Part shown: piece by piece, positions 40,665 through 48,756 of the stretch
Layout: every line of letters begins with the position of its first letter
How positions within the stretch are numbered: position 1 is the first letter of the stretch
NCBI GenBank assembly: GCA_910579735.1
Contig: CAJTUZ010000001.1
Span: 310,001-374,000, forward strand
Source of the DNA: an uncultured Lachnospiraceae bacterium
GTDB taxonomy: Bacteria; Bacillota; Clostridia; Lachnospirales; Lachnospiraceae
DNA length: 64,000 nt
Reading direction: 5' to 3'
Program-made: the position numbers and the translations under genes
The notes under the pieces: model-generated
Told to the model about the DNA's origin: nothing
The model's database searches: none
What the model saw: the letters and a program-made list of their open reading frames with translations, nothing else

Positions 40665-41660
40665 ATGATTACATTAGAACAGGCGAAAGTTGGAAGAGAG
40701 GATAAAGTAGACCAGCAGGTTATCGACTGCTTCAGACGCAGTTCTCTGCTTCTTGATAAGCTGGTATTTGATGACGCGTTGGTACCTGGGGGAGCGGGTT
40801 CTACATTGACATATGGGTATCAGAGAGTAAAAACCCCTTCCACGGCGGCATTTCGCGAAATTAACAAAGAGTATGAACCGCAGGAGCAGACAAAAGAAAA
40901 GCACGAGGTAGAAGTGAAGGTATTTGGCGGCGCTTACGAGATCGATCGTGTCATCGAGGGCACCAGCGGAAAGGCATCCGAAGTTGCGCAGCAGACAGAG
41001 GCAAAAGTCAAAGCGGCCTGCTGTCTGTTCCAGAAGACGGTCATTGATGGTGACAGTGCTTCCGATAAAAAAAGTTTTGATGGTTTGGATAAAGCGCTTA
41101 GAGGGACGAATACGGAGATTAATGCAGGATCGTATATCGATATATCGACAGCAGCGCTGTTAGATCAAAATTATAAGACGCTTTTAGATTTGTTAGATGA
41201 ATTTTTGGCAAGTCTTTCCGGACGTCCGGATTGTATCATGGCTAATACATCGATGCTGACTAAGTTAAAAGCGGCGGCCAGAAGAGCAGGGTATTTGACG
41301 CATTCAGAGGATTCGTTCGGGCGGAGCGTTGATTCGTATGACGGCATTCCTTTTATGGACATGGGATATTATGCGAAGAAAAATGACAATGGAACATATA
41401 CAGAGATGCCCTGCGTGCCGATTCAGGCCCGTACAATCGGTACAGATGAAGTTACAGGACTCACAGATATTTATGCACCTGTAATCAATATAACAGGATT
41501 TCATGGCGTTACTGTGAAGGGCAAAAAATTTGTATCGCAGTATTTGCCTGATTTTAAGACACCCGGTGCGGTAAAAAAGGGTGAAGTAGAAATGCTGGCA
41601 GCCTGTGCGCTGAAAAACAGCAGAGCGGCAGCTGTACTGCGTAATATTAAAATTAAGTAG
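40665..41660 (+). CDS. Major capsid protein
   Basis: 331 residues, the expected size and position after the scaffold. Features consistent with an HK97-type fold are the N-arm helix region (LEQAKVGREDKVDQQVIDCF), the E-loop-like TPSTAAFREINKEYEPQEQT, a spine helix (ETLLDLLDEFLASL-type segment near residues 170-185), and the P-domain GRPDCIMANTSMLTKLKAAA. The C-terminal beta part contains VTGLTDIYAPVINITGFHGV. It builds the head shell. GAGGAG precedes the ATG. Confidence 0.85.
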   Translation: MITLEQAKVGREDKVDQQVIDCFRRSSLLLDKLVFDDALVPGGAGSTLTYGYQRVKTPSTAAFREINKEYEPQEQTKEKHEVEVKVFGGAYEIDRVIEGTSGKASEVAQQTEAKVKAACCLFQKTVIDGDSASDKKSFDGLDKALRGTNTEINAGSYIDISTAALLDQNYKTLLDLLDEFLASLSGRPDCIMANTSMLTKLKAAARRAGYLTHSEDSFGRSVDSYDGIPFMDMGYYAKKNDNGTYTEMPCVPIQARTIGTDEVTGLTDIYAPVINITGFHGVTVKGKKFVSQYLPDFKTPGAVKKGEVEMLAACALKNSRAAAVLRNIKIK

Positions 41661-41669
41661 GTGAAGTCT

Positions 41670-42053
41670 ATGGGAAGAAAAAGAACGCAAACAGGTAAAG
41701 TGGATTCAGTTAATGAGAAGCCTGTAGTTATGACGGAAGCGGATCGGAGTGAAGAGGAATCTGTAGTCGTACTGGAAGCGAATCAGGGTGAAGAGGAATC
41801 TTTGGTTGTAGCGGAAGCGGATCCGATCAAAGGGGAACCTGTAGCCATATCGGAAGAAACTCCATCCAAAGAAACAGACAACGAATCCGAAGTAAACGAG
41901 CCGGCAGTAAGTCAGAATTATAAAATCATATGTTGTAATCTGATCAATGAATCATTTGGCGGAGTCACCTTTCATAACGGGATCGCGCATACAAATGACA
42001 GCTATACTGCTTCATGGTTCCGGAATAAAGGCTATACAGTAATAAGGGAGTAA
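41670..42053 (+). CDS. Head-associated protein with 13-residue acidic repeats
   Basis: 127 residues from ATG 41670 (an in-frame GTG at 41661 is possible). Residues 15-66 consist of four 13-residue repeats: EKPVVMTEADRSE, EESVVVLEANQGE, EESLVVAEADPIK, GEPVAISEETPSK. The last 45 residues form a small domain (YKIICCNLINESFGGVTFHN, then DSYTASWFRNKGYTV). The repeats probably act as a flexible stalk. The position after the capsid gene suggests a head decoration or fibre, by inference. Confidence 0.65.
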   Translation: MGRKRTQTGKVDSVNEKPVVMTEADRSEEESVVVLEANQGEEESLVVAEADPIKGEPVAISEETPSKETDNESEVNEPAVSQNYKIICCNLINESFGGVTFHNGIAHTNDSYTASWFRNKGYTVIRE

Positions 42054-42058
42054 TAACA

Positions 42059-42580
42059 ATGATAGTAAGTATACAGGATGCCTTGGACTATCTGAAAGCG
42101 GATATCCCAGAAAAAGAATTGCGAAGAAAAATTAATGCGGTGGAAAGCCTTATACGTGATGAGACTGCAAATAATTTTCAGGAGTGCCGGATGCGTTTCT
42201 ACGCTCCGGCCGCTGGTGGAGTCATCAAAGGCAATAGTCCCTATTTGTCCATAGGAGACAGCATTGAGATCGGCGAGTCAATTAACGAAGGAATCTATAC
42301 GGTGGAAGCAATCATGGAAGCAGAAATAGGACTTGACCACAGACTCTATGACACGCAACACAATATGATCACGAAGATTGTGTATCCGGAAGCTGTTAAA
42401 GCTGGTGTTTTAAATATGCTTCAATGGGAGTTAAATATGCGTTCTAAAACGGGAATCAAATCAGAGACCTTATCAAGGCACTCTGTAACTTACTTTGATA
42501 TGGACGCGTCCAATAGTCTGGATGGATATCCGGTATCGTTAATAGGATTCTTAGAGCCATATTATAAAGCGAGGTGGTAG
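42059..42580 (+). CDS. Head-tail connector (gp6/gp15-like adaptor)
   Basis: 173 residues. A helical N-terminus (IQDALDYLKADIPEKELRRK, INAVESLIRDETANNF) surrounds a beta insertion (YLSIGDSIEIGESINEG). The C-terminal VIYPEAVKAGVLNMLQWEL-type helix and SRHSVTYF segment follow the usual gp6-type connector order. It would form the ring under the portal. Spacing and position before the head-closure gene support this. Confidence 0.75.
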   Translation: MIVSIQDALDYLKADIPEKELRRKINAVESLIRDETANNFQECRMRFYAPAAGGVIKGNSPYLSIGDSIEIGESINEGIYTVEAIMEAEIGLDHRLYDTQHNMITKIVYPEAVKAGVLNMLQWELNMRSKTGIKSETLSRHSVTYFDMDASNSLDGYPVSLIGFLEPYYKARW

Positions 42581-42582
42581 TG

Positions 42583-42933
42583 GTGAGTCATATAGGCGGG
42601 AACACAGATGCGACTGTCCAGATCGGTATGGTACAGCTGAATGATCTGGGGAACGAAGTGACGGAGTGGGAGAATGCCTTCCCTATTAAAGGATTCCTCG
42701 ATCTGGCAAATGAAGGAACGAACAGTCATAACCTGATGCACAGAGTAGAAGATGCGGATTATATTTTCCTATGTAATTATTTTGCTCCAGTTGTAGGCAA
42801 AGTCAAATTGACAGCGGAAAACAGCCGTCTGATTATAGCCGGAGAAGTCTATGAAGTAAAGGTATATGATGATCCTATGAATCTTCATGAACATATGGAA
42901 ATCTATTTAAAATATATGGGCGGTCAGTCATGA
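42583..42933 (+). CDS. Head-closure/head-tail joining protein
   Basis: 116 residues from GTG 42583, placed after GAGGTGG (GTG 42580 is equivalent). Mostly beta-strands (DATVQIGMVQLNDLGNEVTE, ENSRLIIAGEVYEVKVYD) ending in a short MEIYLKYMGGQS tail. The size and place, second after the connector and before a gp10-like gene, match SPP1 gp16/HK97 head-closure proteins. It overlaps the next gene by four bases. Confidence 0.65.
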   Translation: MSHIGGNTDATVQIGMVQLNDLGNEVTEWENAFPIKGFLDLANEGTNSHNLMHRVEDADYIFLCNYFAPVVGKVKLTAENSRLIIAGEVYEVKVYDDPMNLHEHMEIYLKYMGGQS

Positions 42934-43340
42934 GCGTAGATTTTAGAGATAATCGCGAAGAAGTAAAAGAAAAACTGCGTCAATGCGGCGTGGCATGGTT
43001 GTACGAGGCGTCAGGAGAACTTAGCAGTCAGGTCATGCGGAATCAGAGGGTACGGACTGGCCGAACAAAAAGTTCTTGGAGAAACATAGTAGATGAAACA
43101 AAAATGGAAGCCTATGTTGCTTCGGATGCCATGAATGCGGTGTATGAAGAGTTTGGAACCGGTGAGTATGCTCTTGGCGGCGACGGACGAAAAGGCGGCT
43201 GGTGGTACAGAGATGAAAGAGGAAAGTACCATTTTACAAAGGGAAAACGGCCGCAACGTCCGTTATACCATGCATATATAATGCTTAAGGAACGGATCAT
43301 AGCCAGGGCGAAAGGAATCTTTCGGGAGAAAATGCAATGA
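42930..43340 (+). CDS. HK97 gp10-like tail/neck protein
   Basis: 136 residues. The pattern VMRNQRVRTGRTKSSWRNIV, then AVYEEFGTGEYA and a GGWWYRDERGKYHFTKG loop ending RPQRPLYHAYIMLKERI is characteristic of the HK97 gp10 family: the RTG-x-(L/S)xxS motif, the YxxxxEFGT motif and the final PFLxPA-like end. It takes part in head-tail joining or tail completion. ATGA overlaps join it to both neighbours. Confidence 0.85.
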   Translation: MSVDFRDNREEVKEKLRQCGVAWLYEASGELSSQVMRNQRVRTGRTKSSWRNIVDETKMEAYVASDAMNAVYEEFGTGEYALGGDGRKGGWWYRDERGKYHFTKGKRPQRPLYHAYIMLKERIIARAKGIFREKMQ

Positions 43341-43717
43341 GAGTGATCAGTCAGGTGATTGCCGACCAGATGAAAAAATGTAATATCAATTATTCCAAGG
43401 GGAAGAAAAGGGGTAAGATAACATACCCCTATTTTGTTGGGCAGATATATCTTCTGGATTCCGGAGATGAAAGTGGAAAGCAGGAGTATGAATTACTTTT
43501 GGACGGATTTGACAGGGATCCGGATGAAAGTAAATTTCTGGAAGACATAGAAACCATTGAGAAGGCATTCCCGGCAATAGGCGGTTATGTTTTCCAGGAT
43601 AGAAAAAATCTCATCATGATCAGCTATGATACCATGATTCCGGATATACCTACAGATCCGGATGTAGACCTTAACAGGGCGCAGATAAAATTGAAGATTA
43701 CAAAGTGGAGGTGTTAA
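43337..43717 (+). CDS. Tail terminator/tail completion protein
   Basis: 126 residues. An N-terminal helix (RVISQVIADQMKKCNINYS) is followed by YPYFVGQIYLLDS, YELLLDGFDRD, a helix around FLEDIETIEKAFP, and strands (LIMISYDTMIPDIPTDPDVD). This is the strand-helix order of tail terminator proteins that cap the tail tube. Position just before the tube gene agrees. It ends with RAQIKLKITKWRC. Confidence 0.7.
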   Translation: MRVISQVIADQMKKCNINYSKGKKRGKITYPYFVGQIYLLDSGDESGKQEYELLLDGFDRDPDESKFLEDIETIEKAFPAIGGYVFQDRKNLIMISYDTMIPDIPTDPDVDLNRAQIKLKITKWRC

Positions 43718-43721
43718 TGAA

Positions 43722-44471
43722 GTGAGCGTATTCGAAAAATTTAGAAAATCGGGAATCACAGAAAGTACAACTAAAAGTTTGCTGTTAAATGCAGCAGTTT
43801 TGTACAAAGATCTGATTTATAATCAGACAGAAAAGAAGTGGAGCGGAACATTGCTCGGTGCTACGTCTGGCGGTACCAAAGTAAATATATCCAGCGACTA
43901 TCAGGAAATCGAAATCGACGGAGCTATTGTAAAAGTAGAAGGCCTCACACAAAAACAGGGAGAAGAAGGTTCGATCGAAGCCAATCTGGTCGAAGTGACA
44001 GAAGAAAATCTGAAAATGGCGATCGTAGGAGAAGAAAGGGAGTCAGATGTAGAAGGATACAGCCTGATTGAAACAAAGGCATTATTGGAAAAATCCGATT
44101 ATATCGGAAACATTGCCGCTGTTGGGACACTGTCAAATGGCAGTCCGGTCATTGTTATCATGTCAAACATGCTCTGTACCAGCGGGTTAGAGATGGATAC
44201 AAAAAATAAAGATAACGTTGTTATGAAGGTAAAATTTGAGTGTCACGCCGGATTTGAAGATGCGCATGATACACTGCCTATCCGGATTTATTATCCGAAA
44301 GAGGCAGCAGGCCGGGAAGAAATGCTGATCTATACACAATCGGATTTAGAAGCGCTGACTGTATCCCAGATTGAATCATTGGCTGCAGAACGTGGATATA
44401 CGCTGACTGGATCAAATAAAGATGAAAAGATTGCTTCGTTTATTACTCAGCAGGATGGAGGTGAAAAATAA
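43722..44471 (+). CDS. Major tail tube protein with C-terminal HeH/SAP-like domain
   Basis: 249 residues from GTG 43722. The body is a beta-sandwich (WSGTLLGATSGGTKVNISSD, YQEIEIDGAIVKVEGLTQK) as in siphophage tube proteins, with a DTLPIRIYYPKEA end. Residues 208-245 (DLEALTVSQIESLAAERGYT, LTGSNKDEKIASFI) form an HeH/LEM-SAP-like helical add-on, often appended to phage tail and capsid proteins. The stop overlaps the chaperone start by one base. Confidence 0.82.
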   Translation: MSVFEKFRKSGITESTTKSLLLNAAVLYKDLIYNQTEKKWSGTLLGATSGGTKVNISSDYQEIEIDGAIVKVEGLTQKQGEEGSIEANLVEVTEENLKMAIVGEERESDVEGYSLIETKALLEKSDYIGNIAAVGTLSNGSPVIVIMSNMLCTSGLEMDTKNKDNVVMKVKFECHAGFEDAHDTLPIRIYYPKEAAGREEMLIYTQSDLEALTVSQIESLAAERGYTLTGSNKDEKIASFITQQDGGEK

Positions 44472-44986
44472 TGGGACATTGGGAAGAATCGCGGGCAATG
44501 TTGGATGATGTTGTTGTCAGTGTTAATACCAGCGAATCATTGGACGAACCACGTACATTACAGAATTATGTAGAGGATATTGTAAGTGAACTACCGGATA
44601 AACCATATATATTGCGGGATCTGCAGGATGGTGATTTATTTCCTTTATTAAGGATCCTCAAAAAAATAGACATAAAAGAAATTAAAGCCATATTTATGAA
44701 GACATTCAAAGAGGAACCTGTACCGGAAGTGGATCCGGTCAAAGTATCCGGCGAAGCTGAAATAGAAAATGTTGGACTTGAAATAGCTCTGGATATAGCA
44801 GATGTATTGATAAACAATCTGACAGTAATTGAGGATGATATATATGAGTTATTCTCAAAAATTTCTAATACTCCGGTTGAAAAAATAAAGGAAATGGAAT
44901 TTGGCACGCTTCCGCTCATGATGATTGAGACGTTTTCCAAAGCGAGAAATGCCAATTTTTTCAAGGTGCTCTCCAAATTTCTGTAA
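44471..44986 (+). CDS. Tail assembly chaperone, upstream frame (gpG-like)
   Basis: 171 helical acidic residues located between the tail tube and tape measure genes, the fixed place of lambda G-type chaperones. It contains FPLLRILKKIDIKEIKAIFM and a long C-terminal helix (TLPLMMIETFSKARNANFF). Near its end is a T_TTT_TTC slippery heptamer; a -1 slip fuses it to the gene at 45004. It helps the tape measure adopt an assembly-ready form and is absent from virions. Confidence 0.82.
   Translation: MGHWEESRAMLDDVVVSVNTSESLDEPRTLQNYVEDIVSELPDKPYILRDLQDGDLFPLLRILKKIDIKEIKAIFMKTFKEEPVPEVDPVKVSGEAEIENVGLEIALDIADVLINNLTVIEDDIYELFSKISNTPVEKIKEMEFGTLPLMMIETFSKARNANFFKVLSKFL
44956..44962 (+). promoter_or_regulatory. 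-1 ribosomal frameshift site TTTTTTC
   Basis: In zero frame the bases read T TTT TTC, an X_XXY_YYZ slippery site. The -1 frame after it is open for 14 codons to ATG 45004 and through that gene. The predicted join reads ...NFFQGALQISVIGEFEFMDL. A purine-rich AGGAGAA lies 26 bases downstream. Confidence 0.7.
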
Positions 44987-45003
44987 TAGGAGAATTTGAG
45001 TTT

Positions 45004-45321
45004 ATGGACTTGTTGTATTCAAGATACGCAAGTCCTTTTGAATTTGCAAATTCCTATATAAAACAGGGAAGATTTGGAGAATTTGTTTCAGAAATCTTAG
45101 CAATGGACTATAGACGGAAGAAACAGGAAAAAGAGAAAGAAAATGATGACAGATTGTGGAGTGTTTATATATTCAGTCTGTCGGACAAATCGTTTTCACA
45201 ATGGAAAGAGGATCTGCAGATGGAAGAAGGCAGATCAATGGAAAAGCAAACGGAGAGGAGTGATGTTGTAGATGCGGTGAGAAGATCGCAAGAAATACTA
45301 CGCGGTTTTGTCCCGGAATAG
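45004..45321 (+). CDS. Tail assembly chaperone, downstream frame (T part)
   Basis: 105 residues if started at ATG 45004, but most likely made as the C-terminal part of a -1 frameshift fusion with 44471-44986. YSRYASPFEFANSYIKQGRF with LWSVYIFSLSDKSFSQWKED is the usual T-domain look in Firmicutes siphophages. The T part binds the tube protein and brings it to the tape measure-chaperone complex. Internal initiation is also possible, as TAGGAGA lies upstream. Confidence 0.8.
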   Translation: MDLLYSRYASPFEFANSYIKQGRFGEFVSEILAMDYRRKKQEKEKENDDRLWSVYIFSLSDKSFSQWKEDLQMEEGRSMEKQTERSDVVDAVRRSQEILRGFVPE

Positions 45322-45331
45322 GAGATAATGT

Positions 45332-48130
45332 ATGGAATTATTTTCATTACTTGGGAAAATAGCGATAGATGCCGGTGATTCCGTCGGTGTGCTGGATAAA
45401 ATAGCAGATAAAGCGCAGTCTGTCCAAAAGGGACTGGTATCATTTGGCGAAAAGGTGCAGTCGGTAGGAAGCAAAGTTTCCAGCGCCGGTACCAAGATGA
45501 CGCTTGGAGTGACGACACCACTCATGTTTTTGGGTAAAGCAGCTGTTTCGACAGCTGCTAACTTCGAATCGGCTATGTCAGAAGTTGCGGCGATCTCCGG
45601 TGCGACAGGCGATGACTTTAAGGCCTTGGAAAACAAAGCCAAAGAAATGGGTGAAAAGACAAAGTTTTCTGCCTCCGAAGCAGCAGAAGGTCTGAAATAC
45701 ATGGCTATGGCAGGCTGGAAAACCAGCGACATGTTAAATGGACTGGACGGTATCATGAATCTTGCTGCGGCATCGGGGGAAGATCTTGGAACTACATCAG
45801 ATATTGTAACAGATGCGCTTACGGCTTTTGGACTGTCGGCATCAGACAGCGGACATTTTGCAGATATACTTGCGACGGCGTCAAGTAATGCCAATACTAA
45901 CGTATCTATGATGGGTGAGACATTTAAATATGTGGCTCCAATAGCCGGGGCAATGGGGTATTCAGCGGAGGATACAGCCTTAGCTATCGGACTTATGGCA
46001 AACTCCGGGATCAAAGCAAGTCAGGCCGGAACGTCGCTACGCTCGATTATGACAAGATTAGCAAATCCGACAAAAGATTCAGCGGCTGCGATGTCTGCGC
46101 TTGGTATATCAGTTACAGACGGATCCGGGAAAATGAAGAGCCTGGAAGAAATTCTGATCGACATGAGAAATGGATTTTCCGGACTTACGGAAGAAGAAAA
46201 GGCATCTTATGCGGCTATGCTTGCCGGGCAGGAGGCCATGTCGGGACTGCTGGCAATCGTCAATGCAAGCGGAACGGATTTTGAAAAACTGGTCTCAGCT
46301 ATTGGCTCCGCAGATGGCGCCGCAGGAAAAATGGCCGCTACGATGAATGATAATCTTTCCGGCCAGATTACTTTGTTAAAAAGTCAGCTGGAAGCATTGG
46401 CAATTCAATTTGTGACGCTCATCATGCCTTATTTAAGGCAAGGCGTAGAATGGCTGCAAAAACTTTGTACATGGATATCCGGACTGGATGATCATACGAA
46501 AAAGATGATATTAACGGTTGCGGGCATAGCGGCGACTCTTGGGCCGGTGCTTATCGTTGGCGGCAAGATAATAACCGGCGCTGGGAAAATCATATCCTGT
46601 ATATCCGGTATTATAGGGGTTACGGGAAAGGTAGTGCCTGTGATTGGCAGTGTCGTATCCGGAGGCGGGAAAGTAGTAACAGGAATTGGCTCTCTTGTCG
46701 GGAAGATAGGCGGTGCACTGATTCCGGCGATAGCAGCTATTCCAGCACCTGTTTGGATTGTAATAGCCGTTCTGGCCGCATTGGTAGCGGCCGGAGTTGC
46801 CGTTTATAAAAACTGGGACGAGATCAAAGCATGGGCATCCAACGTGTGGGGATCAGTCAAAGAGACCGTTGGAAATGCAGTAGATGCGATTAAAGGATTT
46901 TTTCAGGGAATTGGCGAAAAGTTTTCAGAAATGAAGGAAAATGTCACTGCCAAAGCACATGAACTGAAAGAAAATGTTTCCCAGAAATTTTCCGAACTAA
47001 AAGAAAATGTTATAGCGAAAGCAGTAGAGATAAAAGACGGGGCAGTTGAAAAGTTCCACGAACTGAAAGAAAATGCGTCCGAAAAAATCAGTGAATTAAA
47101 GGAAAAAATAGCATCCAAATTTGAGGAAATAAAGAGCAACGCCGCCGAAAAGATTTCTGAACTGAAAGAAAATGTTGTATCTAAAGTCGAAGAAATGAAG
47201 GAAAACGCAACGGTTAAGGTGCATGAGATGGGAGAAAAGATTTCATTCGGCTTTCAGGAGATGAAGGATAAGGCTGCCGAAAAGTTTAATGATCTGAAAG
47301 AAAGGTGGACATCCAAGTTTACCGAAACGAAAGAGAAGATGATCTCTGAGGCCGAAGAAATGAGACAAAAGGTCGGAGATAAGCTAGAACAATTCAAGGC
47401 ATCTGCTACTGAAAAGATAGAATCTTTTAAAACTGCTGCAGTACAGAAATTTGAAGAAATGAAAAGCCGGGCAGGGGAAAAGATCGGGGAACTCTCCAGA
47501 AAAGGCGTTGAAGGATTCAATACGATAAAAGAAAAAGGTAGCAGTGCAATAAGCAGTCTGAAAGATTTTATGGTAGTAAAATTCACTGAAATGGGTTCGG
47601 CCGCTGGCAGTAAATTTTCTGCAATAGCGGAGAACGTAATGGGAATCTTTTCCAGGGCAAAGGATGGACTTGCACACATTGTCGAAACTGTAAAAGGATT
47701 CTTTAATTTTGAGTGGAAACTGCCGTCGATCAAACTGCCTCATTTCAACATCAGCGGAGGTTTTTCTTTAAATCCGCCGTCTATTCCGTCAATAGGCGTA
47801 GAATGGTATGCGAAGGGCGGCGTCATGACAGAACCTACAGCATTCGGCCTGAATCCATATTCCGGGAATGTTATGGTAGGCGGTGAGGCCGGAGCGGAAG
47901 CGATTGCTCCTATCGAGACGTTAAAAGCATACATTCGGGAGGCAGTGAGCGATAACAATATGCAGTTATATGGTATTTTAAATGCCATATTAATGCTGTT
48001 AAACAAATATCTCCCGGAACTTACAGAAAAGCAGATTTTGTTAAATACGGGAGTTCTGGTGGGAGAGCTAAGTGAACCTATATACGACGAATTTGGAAGA
48101 ATCTCACATAACAGGGGGCGGCGTAATTAA
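45332..48130 (+). CDS. Tail tape measure protein
   Basis: 932 residues. The N-terminal part has the TP901-type tape measure core (SAMSEVAAISGATGDDFKAL, then KFSASEAAEGLKYMAMAGWK and ANTNVSMMGETFKYVAPIAG). Hydrophobic segments near residues 385-500 (AAIPAPVWIVIAVLAALVAA) may insert into the host membrane. Residues 535-721 are seventeen 11-residue repeats of the type KENVSQKFSEL, an extended hendecad coiled coil. The C-terminus has GGVMTEPTAFGLNPYSGN and GGEAGAEAIAPI, a common tail motif. It sets tail length: about 930 residues suggests a tail of roughly 140 nm. Confidence 0.93.
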   Translation: MELFSLLGKIAIDAGDSVGVLDKIADKAQSVQKGLVSFGEKVQSVGSKVSSAGTKMTLGVTTPLMFLGKAAVSTAANFESAMSEVAAISGATGDDFKALENKAKEMGEKTKFSASEAAEGLKYMAMAGWKTSDMLNGLDGIMNLAAASGEDLGTTSDIVTDALTAFGLSASDSGHFADILATASSNANTNVSMMGETFKYVAPIAGAMGYSAEDTALAIGLMANSGIKASQAGTSLRSIMTRLANPTKDSAAAMSALGISVTDGSGKMKSLEEILIDMRNGFSGLTEEEKASYAAMLAGQEAMSGLLAIVNASGTDFEKLVSAIGSADGAAGKMAATMNDNLSGQITLLKSQLEALAIQFVTLIMPYLRQGVEWLQKLCTWISGLDDHTKKMILTVAGIAATLGPVLIVGGKIITGAGKIISCISGIIGVTGKVVPVIGSVVSGGGKVVTGIGSLVGKIGGALIPAIAAIPAPVWIVIAVLAALVAAGVAVYKNWDEIKAWASNVWGSVKETVGNAVDAIKGFFQGIGEKFSEMKENVTAKAHELKENVSQKFSELKENVIAKAVEIKDGAVEKFHELKENASEKISELKEKIASKFEEIKSNAAEKISELKENVVSKVEEMKENATVKVHEMGEKISFGFQEMKDKAAEKFNDLKERWTSKFTETKEKMISEAEEMRQKVGDKLEQFKASATEKIESFKTAAVQKFEEMKSRAGEKIGELSRKGVEGFNTIKEKGSSAISSLKDFMVVKFTEMGSAAGSKFSAIAENVMGIFSRAKDGLAHIVETVKGFFNFEWKLPSIKLPHFNISGGFSLNPPSIPSIGVEWYAKGGVMTEPTAFGLNPYSGNVMVGGEAGAEAIAPIETLKAYIREAVSDNNMQLYGILNAILMLLNKYLPELTEKQILLNTGVLVGELSEPIYDEFGRISHNRGRRN

Positions 48131-48756
48131 TGTATGGAGCCAGATTTGATAATAAGAACATAAAAGAATATGGAGCAATAATGAATTATGCCAGAATTAC
48201 ACCGCCTGCGGTCAAAGAAAATTATATCGAGATCCCAGGCGGGGATTCTTCCATTGATCTGACAGAGGCCGTTGGCGGAATAACTTATTGTGATGGATTG
48301 ATGGAATTTAAGTTCACCTTGTTTGACTTTTGCAAAAAAGAGTCCATGAAGAACTATTTGCATGGAAAAAGAATGAATATCATTCTGGAACGGGAACCGG
48401 AAGTGTACTATGAAGGCAGAGTTTCCTGCAACATGGATATATGGTTAGGAACATGGTACGAACTTGGCTTTACAGCCAGAGTAAGACCCTATAAATGGGA
48501 GATCCATGAGACAATCCATGCAGACAGTGTCAATGATGATACAAAAGAAGTAATCTTGGTCAATACGCGAAAGCCTGTGATACCTAAAATAATAGTCATT
48601 GGTAACATAAATATTTTGTACGAAGGTAAGCGGTATATTATGCAGGAGGGTGTATATCAAAGTCCGGAACTTACACTGTATGAGGGAATAAATAAATTGG
48701 AAATATCCGGACAGGGAAGTTATAAGATCATATACCGAAAGGGGCGGTTGATTTGA
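48130..48756 (+). CDS. Distal tail (Dit-like) protein
   Basis: 208 residues. The start (GARFDNKNIKEYGAIMNYAR) and the VGGITYCDGLMEFKFTLFDF segment match Dit N-domains, which form the hub linking tube and baseplate; LGTWYELGFTARVRPYKWEI and a beta-galectin-like C-part follow. It directly follows the tape measure gene (one-base overlap) and precedes the Tal-like gene with a four-base overlap, the fixed Dit-Tal order. Confidence 0.78.
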   Translation: MYGARFDNKNIKEYGAIMNYARITPPAVKENYIEIPGGDSSIDLTEAVGGITYCDGLMEFKFTLFDFCKKESMKNYLHGKRMNIILEREPEVYYEGRVSCNMDIWLGTWYELGFTARVRPYKWEIHETIHADSVNDDTKEVILVNTRKPVIPKIIVIGNINILYEGKRYIMQEGVYQSPELTLYEGINKLEISGQGSYKIIYRKGRLI

